Assembly (NCBI GenBank): GCA_946614405.1
Contig: CAMOGZ010000016.1
Coordinates: forward strand, 1-13,457
Direction: 5' to 3'
Length of the DNA stretch: 13,457 nucleotides
Source: an uncultured Eubacterium sp.
GTDB lineage: Bacteria > Bacillota > Clostridia > Peptostreptococcales > Anaerovoracaceae
Shown: positions 1 to 9,200 of the stretch, in pieces
Layout of the letters: every line of letters begins with the position of its first letter
Position numbering within the stretch: position 1 is the stretch's first letter
Notes under the pieces: model-generated
What the model was told of the DNA's origin: nothing
Database searches by the model: none
Seen by the model: the letters and a program-made list of their open reading frames with translations, nothing else
Made by a program: the position numbers and the translations under genes

Positions 1-209
1 GATTCTCTGACCCGGATCCCGGTCTTGATCTCCGTTCCGTCCGGATACCGGATGGCCACGGCGATCTCTGTTCTCTCCGTGAATCCCTTCTCCTTCACCT
101 GATTCATAAAGACAGGGATCTTCGGGTGATTTGCCAGAAAGGTACTGTAAGCCTGTCTGGCCTTCATTAACATCTCCATATTGCCGAAATTAAAATTGCC
201 GAAATTCAT
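1..209 (-). CDS. small protein of unknown function, C-terminus cut by window edge
   Basis: The first 69 codons of an open frame are visible before the window ends. The start ATG (209-207) is preceded by a GGGAGAG ribosome site about 5 nt upstream. The N-terminus carries a short repeat (FGNFNFGN), then a predicted amphipathic helix (residues 11-24, MEMLMKARQAYSTF), a short NHPKIP turn, a second helix, and a strand-rich part (EIAVAIRYPDGTEIKTGIRVRE). No signal peptide or membrane segment is seen. From memory it resembles short Clostridia proteins with a helix, an NHPK-P motif and a small beta unit, for which I know no function. It lies only about 20 bp after the nitrilase terminator, so there is no obvious room for its own promoter. 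A later in-frame ATG at codon 11 is possible but lacks a comparable ribosome site. Confidence 0.75.
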   Translation of the reverse strand, partial: MNFGNFNFGNMEMLMKARQAYSTFLANHPKIPVFMNQVKEKGFTERTEIAVAIRYPDGTEIKTGIRVRE

Positions 210-227
210 CTCATCTCTCCCTTTGTC

Positions 228-258
228 AAAACAGGCTGCCGCATCACTGCGGCAGCCT
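228..258 (-). terminator. intrinsic terminator after the nitrilase gene
   Basis: Read on the minus strand, GGCTGCCGC and GCGGCAGCC form a perfect 9-bp GC-rich stem (plus-strand arms 234-242 and 249-257) with a 6-nt loop, plus one further A-T pair. TGTTTT follows. It sits 13 bp after the nitrilase stop and fits a Rho-independent terminator. The T-run is short, so some read-through into the small downstream gene is plausible. Confidence 0.85.
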
Positions 259-270
259 TGTCTCATTCTG

Positions 271-1194
271 TTACCGGTCCACCACCCGGAAATCAAAGAT
301 ATCCGGACGGTTATAATGACCAATGGCATCGAATTCCATCTTGCTGGATGCTACATCATCCATGTTCAGATCCGCATAGATGATGCCTTCCTTATCCCAG
401 ACCGGCTCCGTCAGATAGTGGCCGTAAGGATCCACCACGCAGCTTCCGCCGCGGCAGACCACATCCTCCAGCCGTTCCACTTCCTCGGCCCGTGCCAGAT
501 CCTCCGGATAGCTGCTCTTTCGGAAGAGGAGATCACTGTTCAGAACGAAGCAGTGTCCCTCGATGGCAATGTGACGGATGGTGTTCTGCCATTCCTCATT
601 GTCATTGGTATTGGGCGCGATATAGATCGTAACGCCCTTCTCGTAGAGCACCATTCTGGCAAGAGGCATATAGCTCTCCCAGCAGATCAGACTTCCGATG
701 GGCCCCCATGGTGTATGGACCACGGGGAAGTAGCCTTTGTTGGCGTCTCCCCAGACCACACGCTCCGCCCCGGTGGGCTTGATCTTGCGATGAGCCGCCT
801 TGATCTTTCCATCCGGTCCGAAAATCAGATTGGTATTATACAGCGTCCCATTCACAGGATCCCGCTCCGAGATGCCGATGCTGACGTAAGCGCCGGCCTT
901 CTTGGCGGCCCATGCGATCCGTTCCGTTTCCGGACCCGGTACCACAACAGAAGCATCGTAATAACGCTTCCAGTCCACGCGTCCCTTCTCCTCGCGGGCG
1001 CCCACGGTAAACCCGAAGGTCAGTCCGTAGGGATAGCCCGGGATCGACATTTCCGGGAACACGATGAGGTCGCAGTCACGGCCTCCCGCGTAGGAAATGT
1101 ATTCTATGATCTTCTGGGTGCAAGCGGCCTTGTCGAACAAAACCGGCTCGAACTGCACCAGAGCGACCTTGCAATTCTTCTCTAAATCCTTCAT
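271..1194 (-). CDS. nitrilase-branch carbon-nitrogen hydrolase
   Basis: This 307-residue cytosolic enzyme has the complete nitrilase-superfamily catalytic set: Glu48 in VFPEMSIPGYP, Lys137 in HRKIKPT, and Cys171 in LICWESYMPLAR, with the extra conserved Glu144 in TGAER. The HRKIKPTGAERVVWG and LICWE-YMPLAR blocks match true nitrilases (R-CN + 2 H2O to R-COOH + NH3) rather than omega-amidases or N-carbamoylases. The length is typical of the catalytic core, without the long C-terminal tail of many filament-forming nitrilases. The start is supported by AGGAGAGG 5-12 nt upstream. It begins 29 bp after ilvD with no terminator between them, so it is probably in the ilv transcript. The substrate is unknown. 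An aliphatic or branched nitrile related to valine or isoleucine is an inference from context only, and amidase activity cannot be excluded. Confidence 0.9.
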   Translation of the reverse strand: MKDLEKNCKVALVQFEPVLFDKAACTQKIIEYISYAGGRDCDLIVFPEMSIPGYPYGLTFGFTVGAREEKGRVDWKRYYDASVVVPGPETERIAWAAKKAGAYVSIGISERDPVNGTLYNTNLIFGPDGKIKAAHRKIKPTGAERVVWGDANKGYFPVVHTPWGPIGSLICWESYMPLARMVLYEKGVTIYIAPNTNDNEEWQNTIRHIAIEGHCFVLNSDLLFRKSSYPEDLARAEEVERLEDVVCRGGSCVVDPYGHYLTEPVWDKEGIIYADLNMDDVASSKMEFDAIGHYNRPDIFDFRVVDR

Positions 1195-1223
1195 CGTTCC
1201 TCTCCTATATAATTATCGAAGGA

Positions 1224-2891
1224 TCAGTCTTCCAGCATAACGGCGCCCTTGCAGGCTGGTCCTACCATCTTGGAATAGCGGTAGAGCCATCCCTTCTTGA
1301 TGTTCGGCTCACGAGGCACATAGCTCTCGCGGCGCTTCGCCAGTTCTTCGTCAGATACTTTTACGTTGAGCTTTCCGGCCGGAATATCGATCTCGATGAT
1401 ATCGCCTTCCTCGATCAGTCCGATGTTTCCGCCACTGGCAGCTTCCGGACAAACATGTCCGATGGAAGCACCGCGGCTGGCTCCGCTGAAACGTCCGTCA
1501 GTGATCAGAGCGACGGTCTTGTCCAGCTTCATGCCGGCCAGTGCACTGGTGGGATTCAGCATCTCACGCATGCCCGGGCCGCCCTTGGGACCCTCATAGC
1601 GGATGACGACCACATCTCCGTCCACGATCTTTCCATCGTAGATGTCAGCGATGGCATCCTCTTCACAGTCATAGACTCTGGCCGGACCGCTGTGCACCAG
1701 CATTTCCGGAGCAACGGCGCTGCGCTTGACCACAGCTCCCTCCTGGGCGATGTTGCCCCACATGATGGCGATGCCGCCGGTCTCACTGTACGGATTGTCG
1801 ATGGTACGGATGGCATCGGTCTTCACATAAGCGTGCTCGATGTTCTCCCCTACGGTCTTTCCGTTGGCGGTGATCAGGGATGTGTCGATCAGTCCCTTCT
1901 TATTCAGCTCTGCCAGAACAGCCTGTACGCCGCCGGCATAGTTCAGGTCGTGCATGTGGGTGCCGCCGGCGGGAGCCAGGTGGCACAGGTTCGGAGTCTT
2001 GGCGCTCATTTCGTTGAAGATCTCCATATTCAGCTCGATGCCTGCCTCATTGGCCAGAGCCAGAAGGTGCAGCACGGAGTTGGAGGAGCAGCCCAGAGCC
2101 ATGTCGCAGGCCAGAGCGTTTCTCAGAGACTTCTCATTGATGATCTGGCGAGCGGTGATGCCCTTCTCCACCAGACCCATGATGGCCATTCCTGCATGCT
2201 TGGCCAGCATGATACGGCCACTGTGAACAGCCGGGATGGTCCCGTTTCCGGGAAGTGCGATGCCCACTGCCTCGCAGAGACAGTTCATGCTGTTTGCCGT
2301 ATACATTCCGCTGCAGGATCCGCATCCCGGGCAGACGTTCTGCTCGTAATCCATCAGACCATCGTCATCGATGATGCCGGCTTTGCGGGCTCCTACTGCC
2401 TCAAACATCTTGGACAGGGAAGTCTCCACGCCGCCGACCAGACCGCTCATCATGGGGCCGCCGGAGCAAACGACTGCAGGAATGTCCAGACGCAGAGCGC
2501 CCATGACCATTCCCGGAACGATCTTATCGCAGTTTGGTACCAGCACCAGTCCGTCGAACTGATGGGCATTGGCCATGGTCTCCACGCTGTCAGCGATAAG
2601 TTCACGGCTGGCCAGGGAATACTTCATTCCGATGTGTCCCATGGCGATACCGTCGCAAACACCGATGGCAGGAACCATGATGGGGGTTCCTCCGGCCATT
2701 CTGACGCCGGCCTTGACGGCCTCGGTGATCTTGTCCAGGTGCATATGTCCCGGGACGATCTCACTGTGTGCAGATACCACTCCGATCAGCGGACGCTCCA
2801 GTTCTTCCTTGGTATATCCCATTGCATAGAACAGGCTTCTCATTGGGGCACGTTCTACGCCCTTTGTTACGTTATCACTTCGTCTTGTCAT
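1224..2891 (-). CDS. ilvD: dihydroxy-acid dehydratase
   Basis: This cytosolic Fe-S enzyme (555 aa, normal length) dehydrates 2,3-dihydroxy-isovalerate or 2,3-dihydroxy-3-methylvalerate to the 2-oxoacid precursors of valine/leucine and isoleucine. Both family signatures are present: [14 protein letters not shown] (from residue 119, Cys121 a likely cluster ligand) and [12 protein letters not shown] near the C-terminus. [16 protein letters not shown] (187-202) supplies further cluster cysteines, notably Cys193. The early [11 protein letters not shown] block has Gly where the oxygen-tolerant plant [2Fe-2S] type has Cys, so the E. coli-like, oxygen-sensitive [4Fe-4S] type is more likely. That fits an anaerobe. 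The ATG is preceded by GAGGT about 7 nt upstream. A terminator-like hairpin lies just upstream, between ilvC and ilvD, and no separate promoter is evident, so expression probably relies on read-through. Confidence 0.97.
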   Translation of the reverse strand: MTRRSDNVTKGVERAPMRSLFYAMGYTKEELERPLIGVVSAHSEIVPGHMHLDKITEAVKAGVRMAGGTPIMVPAIGVCDGIAMGHIGMKYSLASRELIADSVETMANAHQFDGLVLVPNCDKIVPGMVMGALRLDIPAVVCSGGPMMSGLVGGVETSLSKMFEAVGARKAGIIDDDGLMDYEQNVCPGCGSCSGMYTANSMNCLCEAVGIALPGNGTIPAVHSGRIMLAKHAGMAIMGLVEKGITARQIINEKSLRNALACDMALGCSSNSVLHLLALANEAGIELNMEIFNEMSAKTPNLCHLAPAGGTHMHDLNYAGGVQAVLAELNKKGLIDTSLITANGKTVGENIEHAYVKTDAIRTIDNPYSETGGIAIMWGNIAQEGAVVKRSAVAPEMLVHSGPARVYDCEEDAIADIYDGKIVDGDVVVIRYEGPKGGPGMREMLNPTSALAGMKLDKTVALITDGRFSGASRGASIGHVCPEAASGGNIGLIEEGDIIEIDIPAGKLNVKVSDEELAKRRESYVPREPNIKKGWLYRYSKMVGPACKGAVMLED

Positions 2892-2903
2892 ATTTTACCT
2901 CAT

Positions 2904-2948
2904 AAACAAAAGGCACCGCCCCTGCCCCCAAAGGAGCAGAGGCATGCC
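2904..2948 (-). terminator. terminator-like hairpin between ilvC and ilvD
   Basis: On the minus strand a left arm GGCATGCCTCTGC (2948-2936) pairs with GCAGGGGCGGTGCC (2925-2912). There is one G-U pair and a small bulge, an apical loop of about 10 nt, and TTTTGTTT follows (2911-2904). This is a standard intrinsic terminator shape. It starts 14 bp after the ilvC stop and ends about 12 bp before the ilvD start codon. It may set a lower ilvD level, act as a conditional attenuator, or stabilise the 3' end of an ilvBNC message. No clear antiterminator pairing was found by eye. Confidence 0.75.
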
Positions 2949-2962
2949 GTATTTTACTTAAA

Positions 2963-4032
<1,070 letters not shown>

Positions 4033-4044
<12 letters not shown>

Positions 4045-4545
4045 CGGTGAAGTGCGTACGTTCCGCTCTACTGCCGTCACGCCGCTGCGGCTGTAGTCCA
4101 CGATCTCGTATTCCCGCATCAGATCCAGGAATCCGTTCAGCTTCTCCGGGGCGCCGGTCACCTCGATGACCATGCTTCCGGTGGAGAGATCCACTACATG
4201 TCCGCGGAACACATCGATGATGTTCTTCAGTGTGCCCCTCTGCTCCGGTGATGCATTGACCTTTACCAGCAGAAGCTCTCTGTACAGAGTGTTCTCCCGG
4301 TTCAGGATGTTCACCTGACGGACCACCTCCATCTTCTCGATCTGGGCGATGATCTGTGCCAGGAACTGCTCTTCCACGTCGAATACCATGGTGATCCGGG
4401 TGATCCCCGGGTCATTGGTACTGGACACCGTGATGGTATCAATGTTGAAGCCCCGGCGTCCCAGGACGCTTCCGACTCTTGTCATAACGTTCGGGGAGTT
4501 TTCGACGAGAACGCTGACGATGATCTTTTTCATTTCTTTTGCCAT
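4033..4545 (-). CDS. ilvN: acetolactate synthase small (regulatory) subunit
   Basis: This 170-residue protein, the usual IlvN/IlvH length, activates the IlvB catalytic subunit and confers feedback control by valine or related amino acids. Residues about 6-80 form an ACT domain (IIVSVLVENSPNVMTRV, then GRRGFNIDTITV) with the classic effector-binding Asn-rich turn. Residues about 85-160 form the second ferredoxin-like domain found in IlvH (ELLLVKV, IIDVFRGHVVDL, VIEVTGAPEKLNGFLDLM). The end RSGVTAVERN is typical of the family. The start ATG lies 13 bp after the ilvB stop, and its AAGGAGGA site includes the last bases of ilvB, so the two subunits are probably translationally linked. The orthologue is also called ilvH. 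Confidence 0.96.
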
Positions 4546-4552
4546 ATTCTCG

Positions 4553-4560
4553 TCCTCCTT
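4553..4560 (-). promoter_or_regulatory. ilvN ribosome binding site overlapping the ilvB stop
   Basis: AAGGAGGA on the minus strand is close to the ideal anti-16S complement and sits 7 nt before the ilvN ATG. Its first two bases are the last two of the ilvB TAA stop, so ribosomes ending ilvB are delivered to the ilvN start. This would help keep large and small subunits balanced. Confidence 0.75.
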
Positions 4561-6220
4561 AATCTGTAATGATATCTTCTACGGTCTTGCCGCCCGGGAT
4601 CATCGGGAGCACGCGCTCCTCCTTCTCGATGCGGCAGTCGATCCAGACAGGACCTTCCGACTTCAGAGCTTCTTCCATAGCTGCCCGGAATTCCTCCATG
4701 GTCTCCACGTGGTATCCCTTCAGTCCGAATCCCTCTGCCAGCTTGACAAAGTCGGTCTTTCTTTCCGGGACGGTGCTGGAGTATCTGCTGCCATAGAAGA
4801 TGGTCTGCCACTGATAGACCATACCCAGGACGCTGTTATTGAAGATCACAGTGATGATGGGCAGGTTCTGACTGACGGCAGTGCATGCCTCATTCAGGTT
4901 CATGTGGAAGGAACCGTCTCCTGTGAGATGGATCACTCTGCAGTCCGGACATCCTTCCTTGGCGCCGATGGCAGCTCCGTAACCGAAGCCCATGGTGCCC
5001 AGGCCTCCGCTTGTGAGGAACTTCTTCGGCTTCTTGAACTTCAGGTACTGGGCCGACCACATCTGATGCTGACCGACATCGGTAACATAGATGGTCTCAT
5101 CGTTGCACATGTTGCTGATGGTCTCCAGGATTTCCTTGGGATCCATTCCGTGGTCCATGGTCCTCTTCTGGGCGGATTTCTTCTTCCAGCCCACGACGCG
5201 GTCATGCCACTCATAATGTCTTGCTTTATCCACATACGGAAGTGCCCGGGTCAGGACCTCCTTCACGTCCCCGACGCAGCACTTGTCGATGGGTACGTTC
5301 TTATTGACCTCACTGGCGTCGATATCGATCTGAACGATGCGGGCACGTCTTCCCCATTTCTTGGTGTTCAGGGCCACACGGTCGCTGAAACGTGCTCCCA
5401 GAGCGATGATGAGGTCTGCCTGGTCGATGGCCCGGTTGGCTGCCACGGTTCCGTGCATGCCAATGAGCCCCAGATCCAGTTCATCATCCGCACTGACAAG
5501 GCCGGATGCCATCAGTGTATGGACGCATGGGATATCTGCCTTATGCAGCAGTTCATTCACCTCATCCCAGGCTTCTGCGGACATGCATCCGCCGCCAAGA
5601 TAAGCCACCGGCTTCTCGGCATTATTGATCATCCGCACCACATCGGCTACATCGTCCTTGGAGGGAACCGGTGCCGGTGTCAGTGCCATGGGAGGCTTGT
5701 TGGTGAACTCTGTCTTCGCTGCGGTCACGTCCTTGGTGATGTCCACCAGGACCGGTCCCTTCCGGCCGCTGTTTGCGACACGGAAAGCATTACGAAGAGC
5801 GTCCTCCAGATTCTCGATATCGTTGACGAAATAATTTAGTTTGGTGATCGGAATGGTGATTCCGGCAATGTAGATCTCCTGAAAGGCGTCTCTTCCGATC
5901 AGGCTGTTATCAACATTGGATGTGATCGCCACCATGGGGATACTGTCCATATATGCTGTAGCGATACCGGTGACCAGGTTCGTTGCACCCGGTCCGCTGG
6001 TTGAAAAGACGACTCCCGTCTTGCCGGTGGCACGGGCATAGCCGTCTGCCGCGTGGCTGGCCCCCTGTTCATGGGCGGTCATCACGTGTTTGATCCGGTC
6101 GCTGTATTTATACAGCTCATCATAGATATTCAGAGCCGCGCCGCCGGGATAGCCAAACACGGTATCCACACCATGATCGAGCAGGACCTCCAGCACGATC
6201 TGTGATCCAGTCAGTTGCAT
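4559..6220 (-). CDS. ilvB: acetolactate synthase large (catalytic) subunit
   Basis: This 553-residue ThDP- and FAD-dependent enzyme condenses pyruvate with pyruvate (valine/leucine branch) or 2-oxobutyrate (isoleucine branch). The catalytic Glu51 lies in TAHEQGASHAADGYARATGK. The FAD-binding middle domain spans about 190-340, and the ThDP motif runs from GDGSF (434-438) to NN (461-462). Trp471 in MVYQWQ matches the E. coli AHAS II tryptophan that favours 2-oxobutyrate, and Lys127 in TKLNY is conserved. The usual ITGQVP segment reads ITSNVD (99-104), so the conserved Gln becomes Asn102. I recall similar SNV/CNV variants in Clostridia. The ATG has GAGGTAA upstream and a strong promoter about 26 nt before the start. 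It is the first gene of ilvBNCD. Confidence 0.95.
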   Translation of the reverse strand: MQLTGSQIVLEVLLDHGVDTVFGYPGGAALNIYDELYKYSDRIKHVMTAHEQGASHAADGYARATGKTGVVFSTSGPGATNLVTGIATAYMDSIPMVAITSNVDNSLIGRDAFQEIYIAGITIPITKLNYFVNDIENLEDALRNAFRVANSGRKGPVLVDITKDVTAAKTEFTNKPPMALTPAPVPSKDDVADVVRMINNAEKPVAYLGGGCMSAEAWDEVNELLHKADIPCVHTLMASGLVSADDELDLGLIGMHGTVAANRAIDQADLIIALGARFSDRVALNTKKWGRRARIVQIDIDASEVNKNVPIDKCCVGDVKEVLTRALPYVDKARHYEWHDRVVGWKKKSAQKRTMDHGMDPKEILETISNMCNDETIYVTDVGQHQMWSAQYLKFKKPKKFLTSGGLGTMGFGYGAAIGAKEGCPDCRVIHLTGDGSFHMNLNEACTAVSQNLPIITVIFNNSVLGMVYQWQTIFYGSRYSSTVPERKTDFVKLAEGFGLKGYHVETMEEFRAAMEEALKSEGPVWIDCRIEKEERVLPMIPGGKTVEDIITD

Positions 6221-6253
6221 TGTATTACCTCATTTCATAATAGTCCAACCTTA

Positions 6254-6281
6254 ATTATAGCTTATGACTTTCAAAAGTCAA
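6254..6281 (-). promoter_or_regulatory. ilvB promoter
   Basis: On the minus strand TTGACT (6281-6276) and a perfect TATAAT (6259-6254) are separated by 16 bp. The predicted start is near 6247, which gives a leader of about 26 nt before the ilvB ATG. That is too short for a T-box, a leader peptide or a classic attenuator, so control at this site, if any, should be by a DNA-binding protein. It lies between the pyruvate:ferredoxin oxidoreductase stop and ilvB. Confidence 0.75.
6265..6280 (-). promoter_or_regulatory. candidate operator dyad over the ilvB -35 box
   Basis: TGACTTTCAAAAGTCA is a 7-bp perfect inverted repeat with a 2-nt centre. It overlaps five of the six -35 bases and the first part of the spacer. 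A dimeric regulator bound here would block RNA polymerase. It does not match the CodY consensus or the TTGWTACAA repeat near ilvC. It is not a convincing terminator because the stem is AT-rich and no T-run follows. Confidence 0.45.
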
Positions 6282-6284
6282 CCG

Positions 6285-9200
6285 TCACGAAGTCTCTTCC
6301 ATGTGTTTGTAATGGGCGTAGCGATTTTCCGCATCCTTGCTTCCCACGGAGAAAAGCTCCTTGGCATTCTCCGGGAAAGTGCGCTTCAGAGCGCTGTAAC
6401 GAGTTTCTCCGTCCAGGAAGTCCTCATACTTCATCTTCGGTTCCTTGGAATCAAGATGCAGAGGCTGTTCCTTTCTCGGGTCATAGCGGTACAGCAGCCA
6501 GTAGCCTGAGTCCACTGCCCTCTTCATTTCCTCCTGAACTTTGTTCATACCGCTGCGGATGCCGTGGGATGTGCATGGAGTGTACGCCACGATGACACTC
6601 GGTCCGTCGTACTCCTCTGCTTCCTTCAGGGCTTTGATCAGCTGGTTCGGGTCTGCGCCCATGGCCACCTGTGCCACGTAGACGTTGCCGTAGCTCATCA
6701 TGATGCCGCCCAGGTCCATCTTCTTGCTCCTCTTGCCGCTGGAGGCGAACTGTGCCACGGCGCCGATAGGCGTGGCCTTGCTGCTCTGTCCTCCGGTGTT
6801 GGAGTAAACCTCAGTATCGATGACGAAGACATTGACGTTCTCGCCGCTTGCGATAACATGGGCCAGGCCGCCGAAGCCGATGTCGTAGGCCCATCCGTCT
6901 CCGCCGTACATCCAGAAGGTCTTCTTGGCCAGCTGATCCTTCTGAAGCAGGATCGCCTTTGCCTCCGGAGTGTCTTCCTCCTCCAGCAGAGCACAAAGCT
7001 TATCGGCCGTTCTTCTGGAGCCGTCGAAGTCATCGAAGTTATCCAGATAACGGATGCAGGCCGTCCGGAGTTTTCCTTCCGCCGTGTTGGCCAGATCCTC
7101 TACCTTGGCTTTCACAGACTCCCGCTGGGCTTTGACCGAAAGGTACATACCCAGGCAGAGCTCTGCATTGTTCTCGAACAGAGAGTTGGTCCATGCCGGT
7201 CCGAAACCTCTGTGGTTCGTGGTATATGGAATGCCCGGCATCGATGCGCCCCAGGCCTGGGAGCATCCGGTGCCGTTGGCCCAGTAAACACGCTCGCCGA
7301 AGAGCTGGGTCATCAGCTTGGCATAAGGTGTCTCTCCGCATCCTGCGCAGGCTCCGGAGAATTCCACCAGCGGCTGACGGAACTGGCTTCCCTTCACCGT
7401 CCAGCGGTTGAAGATGTCCCCCTTGTCGGAGAGAGACAGGCCGTAGTCCCAGCAGTCTTTGCTCTGCTGTGTCAGTTCCACCGGTACCATCTCCAGGACT
7501 CCCGTCGGACAGCACTCTGCGCAGCTTCCGCAGCTGGTGCAGTCGTAGTGAGAGACGGCGATGGAGAAGTGATATCCCTTGGCAGATCCGGTGGCCGGAA
7601 TGGTGTCGAATCCCTCCGGCGAATTAGCCTTCTCCTCATCATTCAGGAGATAGGGCCGCAGACATGCATGAGGACATACGATGGCGCAGCGGTTGCACTG
7701 CACGCACTTGGTGGCGTCCCATTTGGGCACGGTGATGGCATAGCCCCGCTTCTCATGAGCCGTCAGACCCATGGGGGTGTTTCCGGTCTCGTAGCCGATG
7801 AAGGAGCTGACCGGAAGGTCGTCTCCCTTCTGGGCGTTGATGGGATGCAGGATCCTCTTCACCACATCCTTGATGTCGCAGTTGCCGCAGTACTCACCGC
7901 TGCCGCAGTCTTCTACTGCGTCATTCAGGATCTTCACGGCGACATTGGGTGTATCCGGAAGGTTCGCCCATTCTGCAGGGACCTTCACCTCGATCAGTTC
8001 CTGATCTCCGGCATCAATGGCGGCGATGTTTCTGGCCACCACGTCGTCACCCTTTGTATAGTAGGTGGAACGAGCTGCTTCCTTCATGCGCTCCAGCGCC
8101 TCTTCCTTGGGGATCAGTCCCGCGATGGAGAAGAATGCTGCCTGAAGCACCGTATTGGTATGGCTGCCCAGTCCCAGACGCATGGCGATCTCCGTGGCGT
8201 CGATGACGTAGAACTTAATGTCGTTGACAGCAAGGTAACGCTTGACGTCATTGGGCAGATGCTCATCCAGCTCGTAGGGCTTCCATTCACAGTTCAGAAG
8301 GAATGTGCCGCCGGGCTTCAGCTCGCTGACCATATCGTAAAGCCGCAGAAAACTCTGGTTGTGGCAGGCCACAAACTCGGCTCTCTTTACATAGTAACTG
8401 CCCCGTACCGGTTCCCTGGAGAAACGCAGGTGGGACTTGGTGACGCCGAAGGACTTCTTGGCGTCGTATTCGAAGTATGCCTGGGCATGCATCCCCGCCG
8501 CTTCTGACAGGATGTGCACGGTGTTCTTGTTGGCTCCCACTGTTCCGTCGCCGCCAAGACCCCAGAACTTGCATCGATAGGCTTTGCCGCCGGATACGCC
8601 CGAGACATGGGGTGCATCCAGGGACAGATGGGTCACGTCATCGTTGATGCCGATGGTGAATCCATCCTTGGGCTGATCCTTGGACAGGTTGTCGAAGACC
8701 GCCAGGATCTGGTCCGGATCGGTGTCCTTGGAGGACAGGCCGTAGCGTCCTCCGATGACCTTGAAGAATCGTCCGGTCTTGACCATAGCTGTACAGAAAT
8801 CCTCATAGAGAGGCTCCCCTGCCGAGCCCATTTCCTTGCAGCGGTCCAGGACTGCCACACGCTTTACGGTCTCCGGGATCACTTCCATCAGTTTCTCCGC
8901 GGAGAATGGCCGGTACAGGTGGACCTGCACATAGCCCACCTTGCGTCCGTGTTCGTTGAGATAATCCACGGCAAGCTTCGCCACGCCGCTGACAGAACCC
9001 ATGGCAACGATGATATCCGTTGCCTCGGGATCGCCGTAATAATTGAACAGCTTATAATCGCGGCCGGTAAGGTCGCTGATCTTCTTAAGATATTTCTCCA
9101 CTACGCCGGGCACCGCATCGTAGGAACGATTGCTGGCTTCCCGGATCTGGAAGTAAACGTCCGGGTTCTGAACGGTGTTCCGCAGGACCGGATGCTCCGG

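Noticed and set aside
2891..2957. Direct repeat TATTTTAC (2891-2898 and 2950-2957) flanking the ilvC-ilvD hairpin, resembling a small-element target duplication
   Set aside because: Eight AT-rich bases in a short AT-rich setting can recur by chance. No element ends or second copies are seen, and the hairpin is explained as a terminator.
6221..6284. T-box, leader peptide or riboswitch before ilvB
   Set aside because: The gap is 64 bp and the predicted leader about 26 nt. There is no T-box sequence, no run of branched-chain codons and no antiterminator pair.
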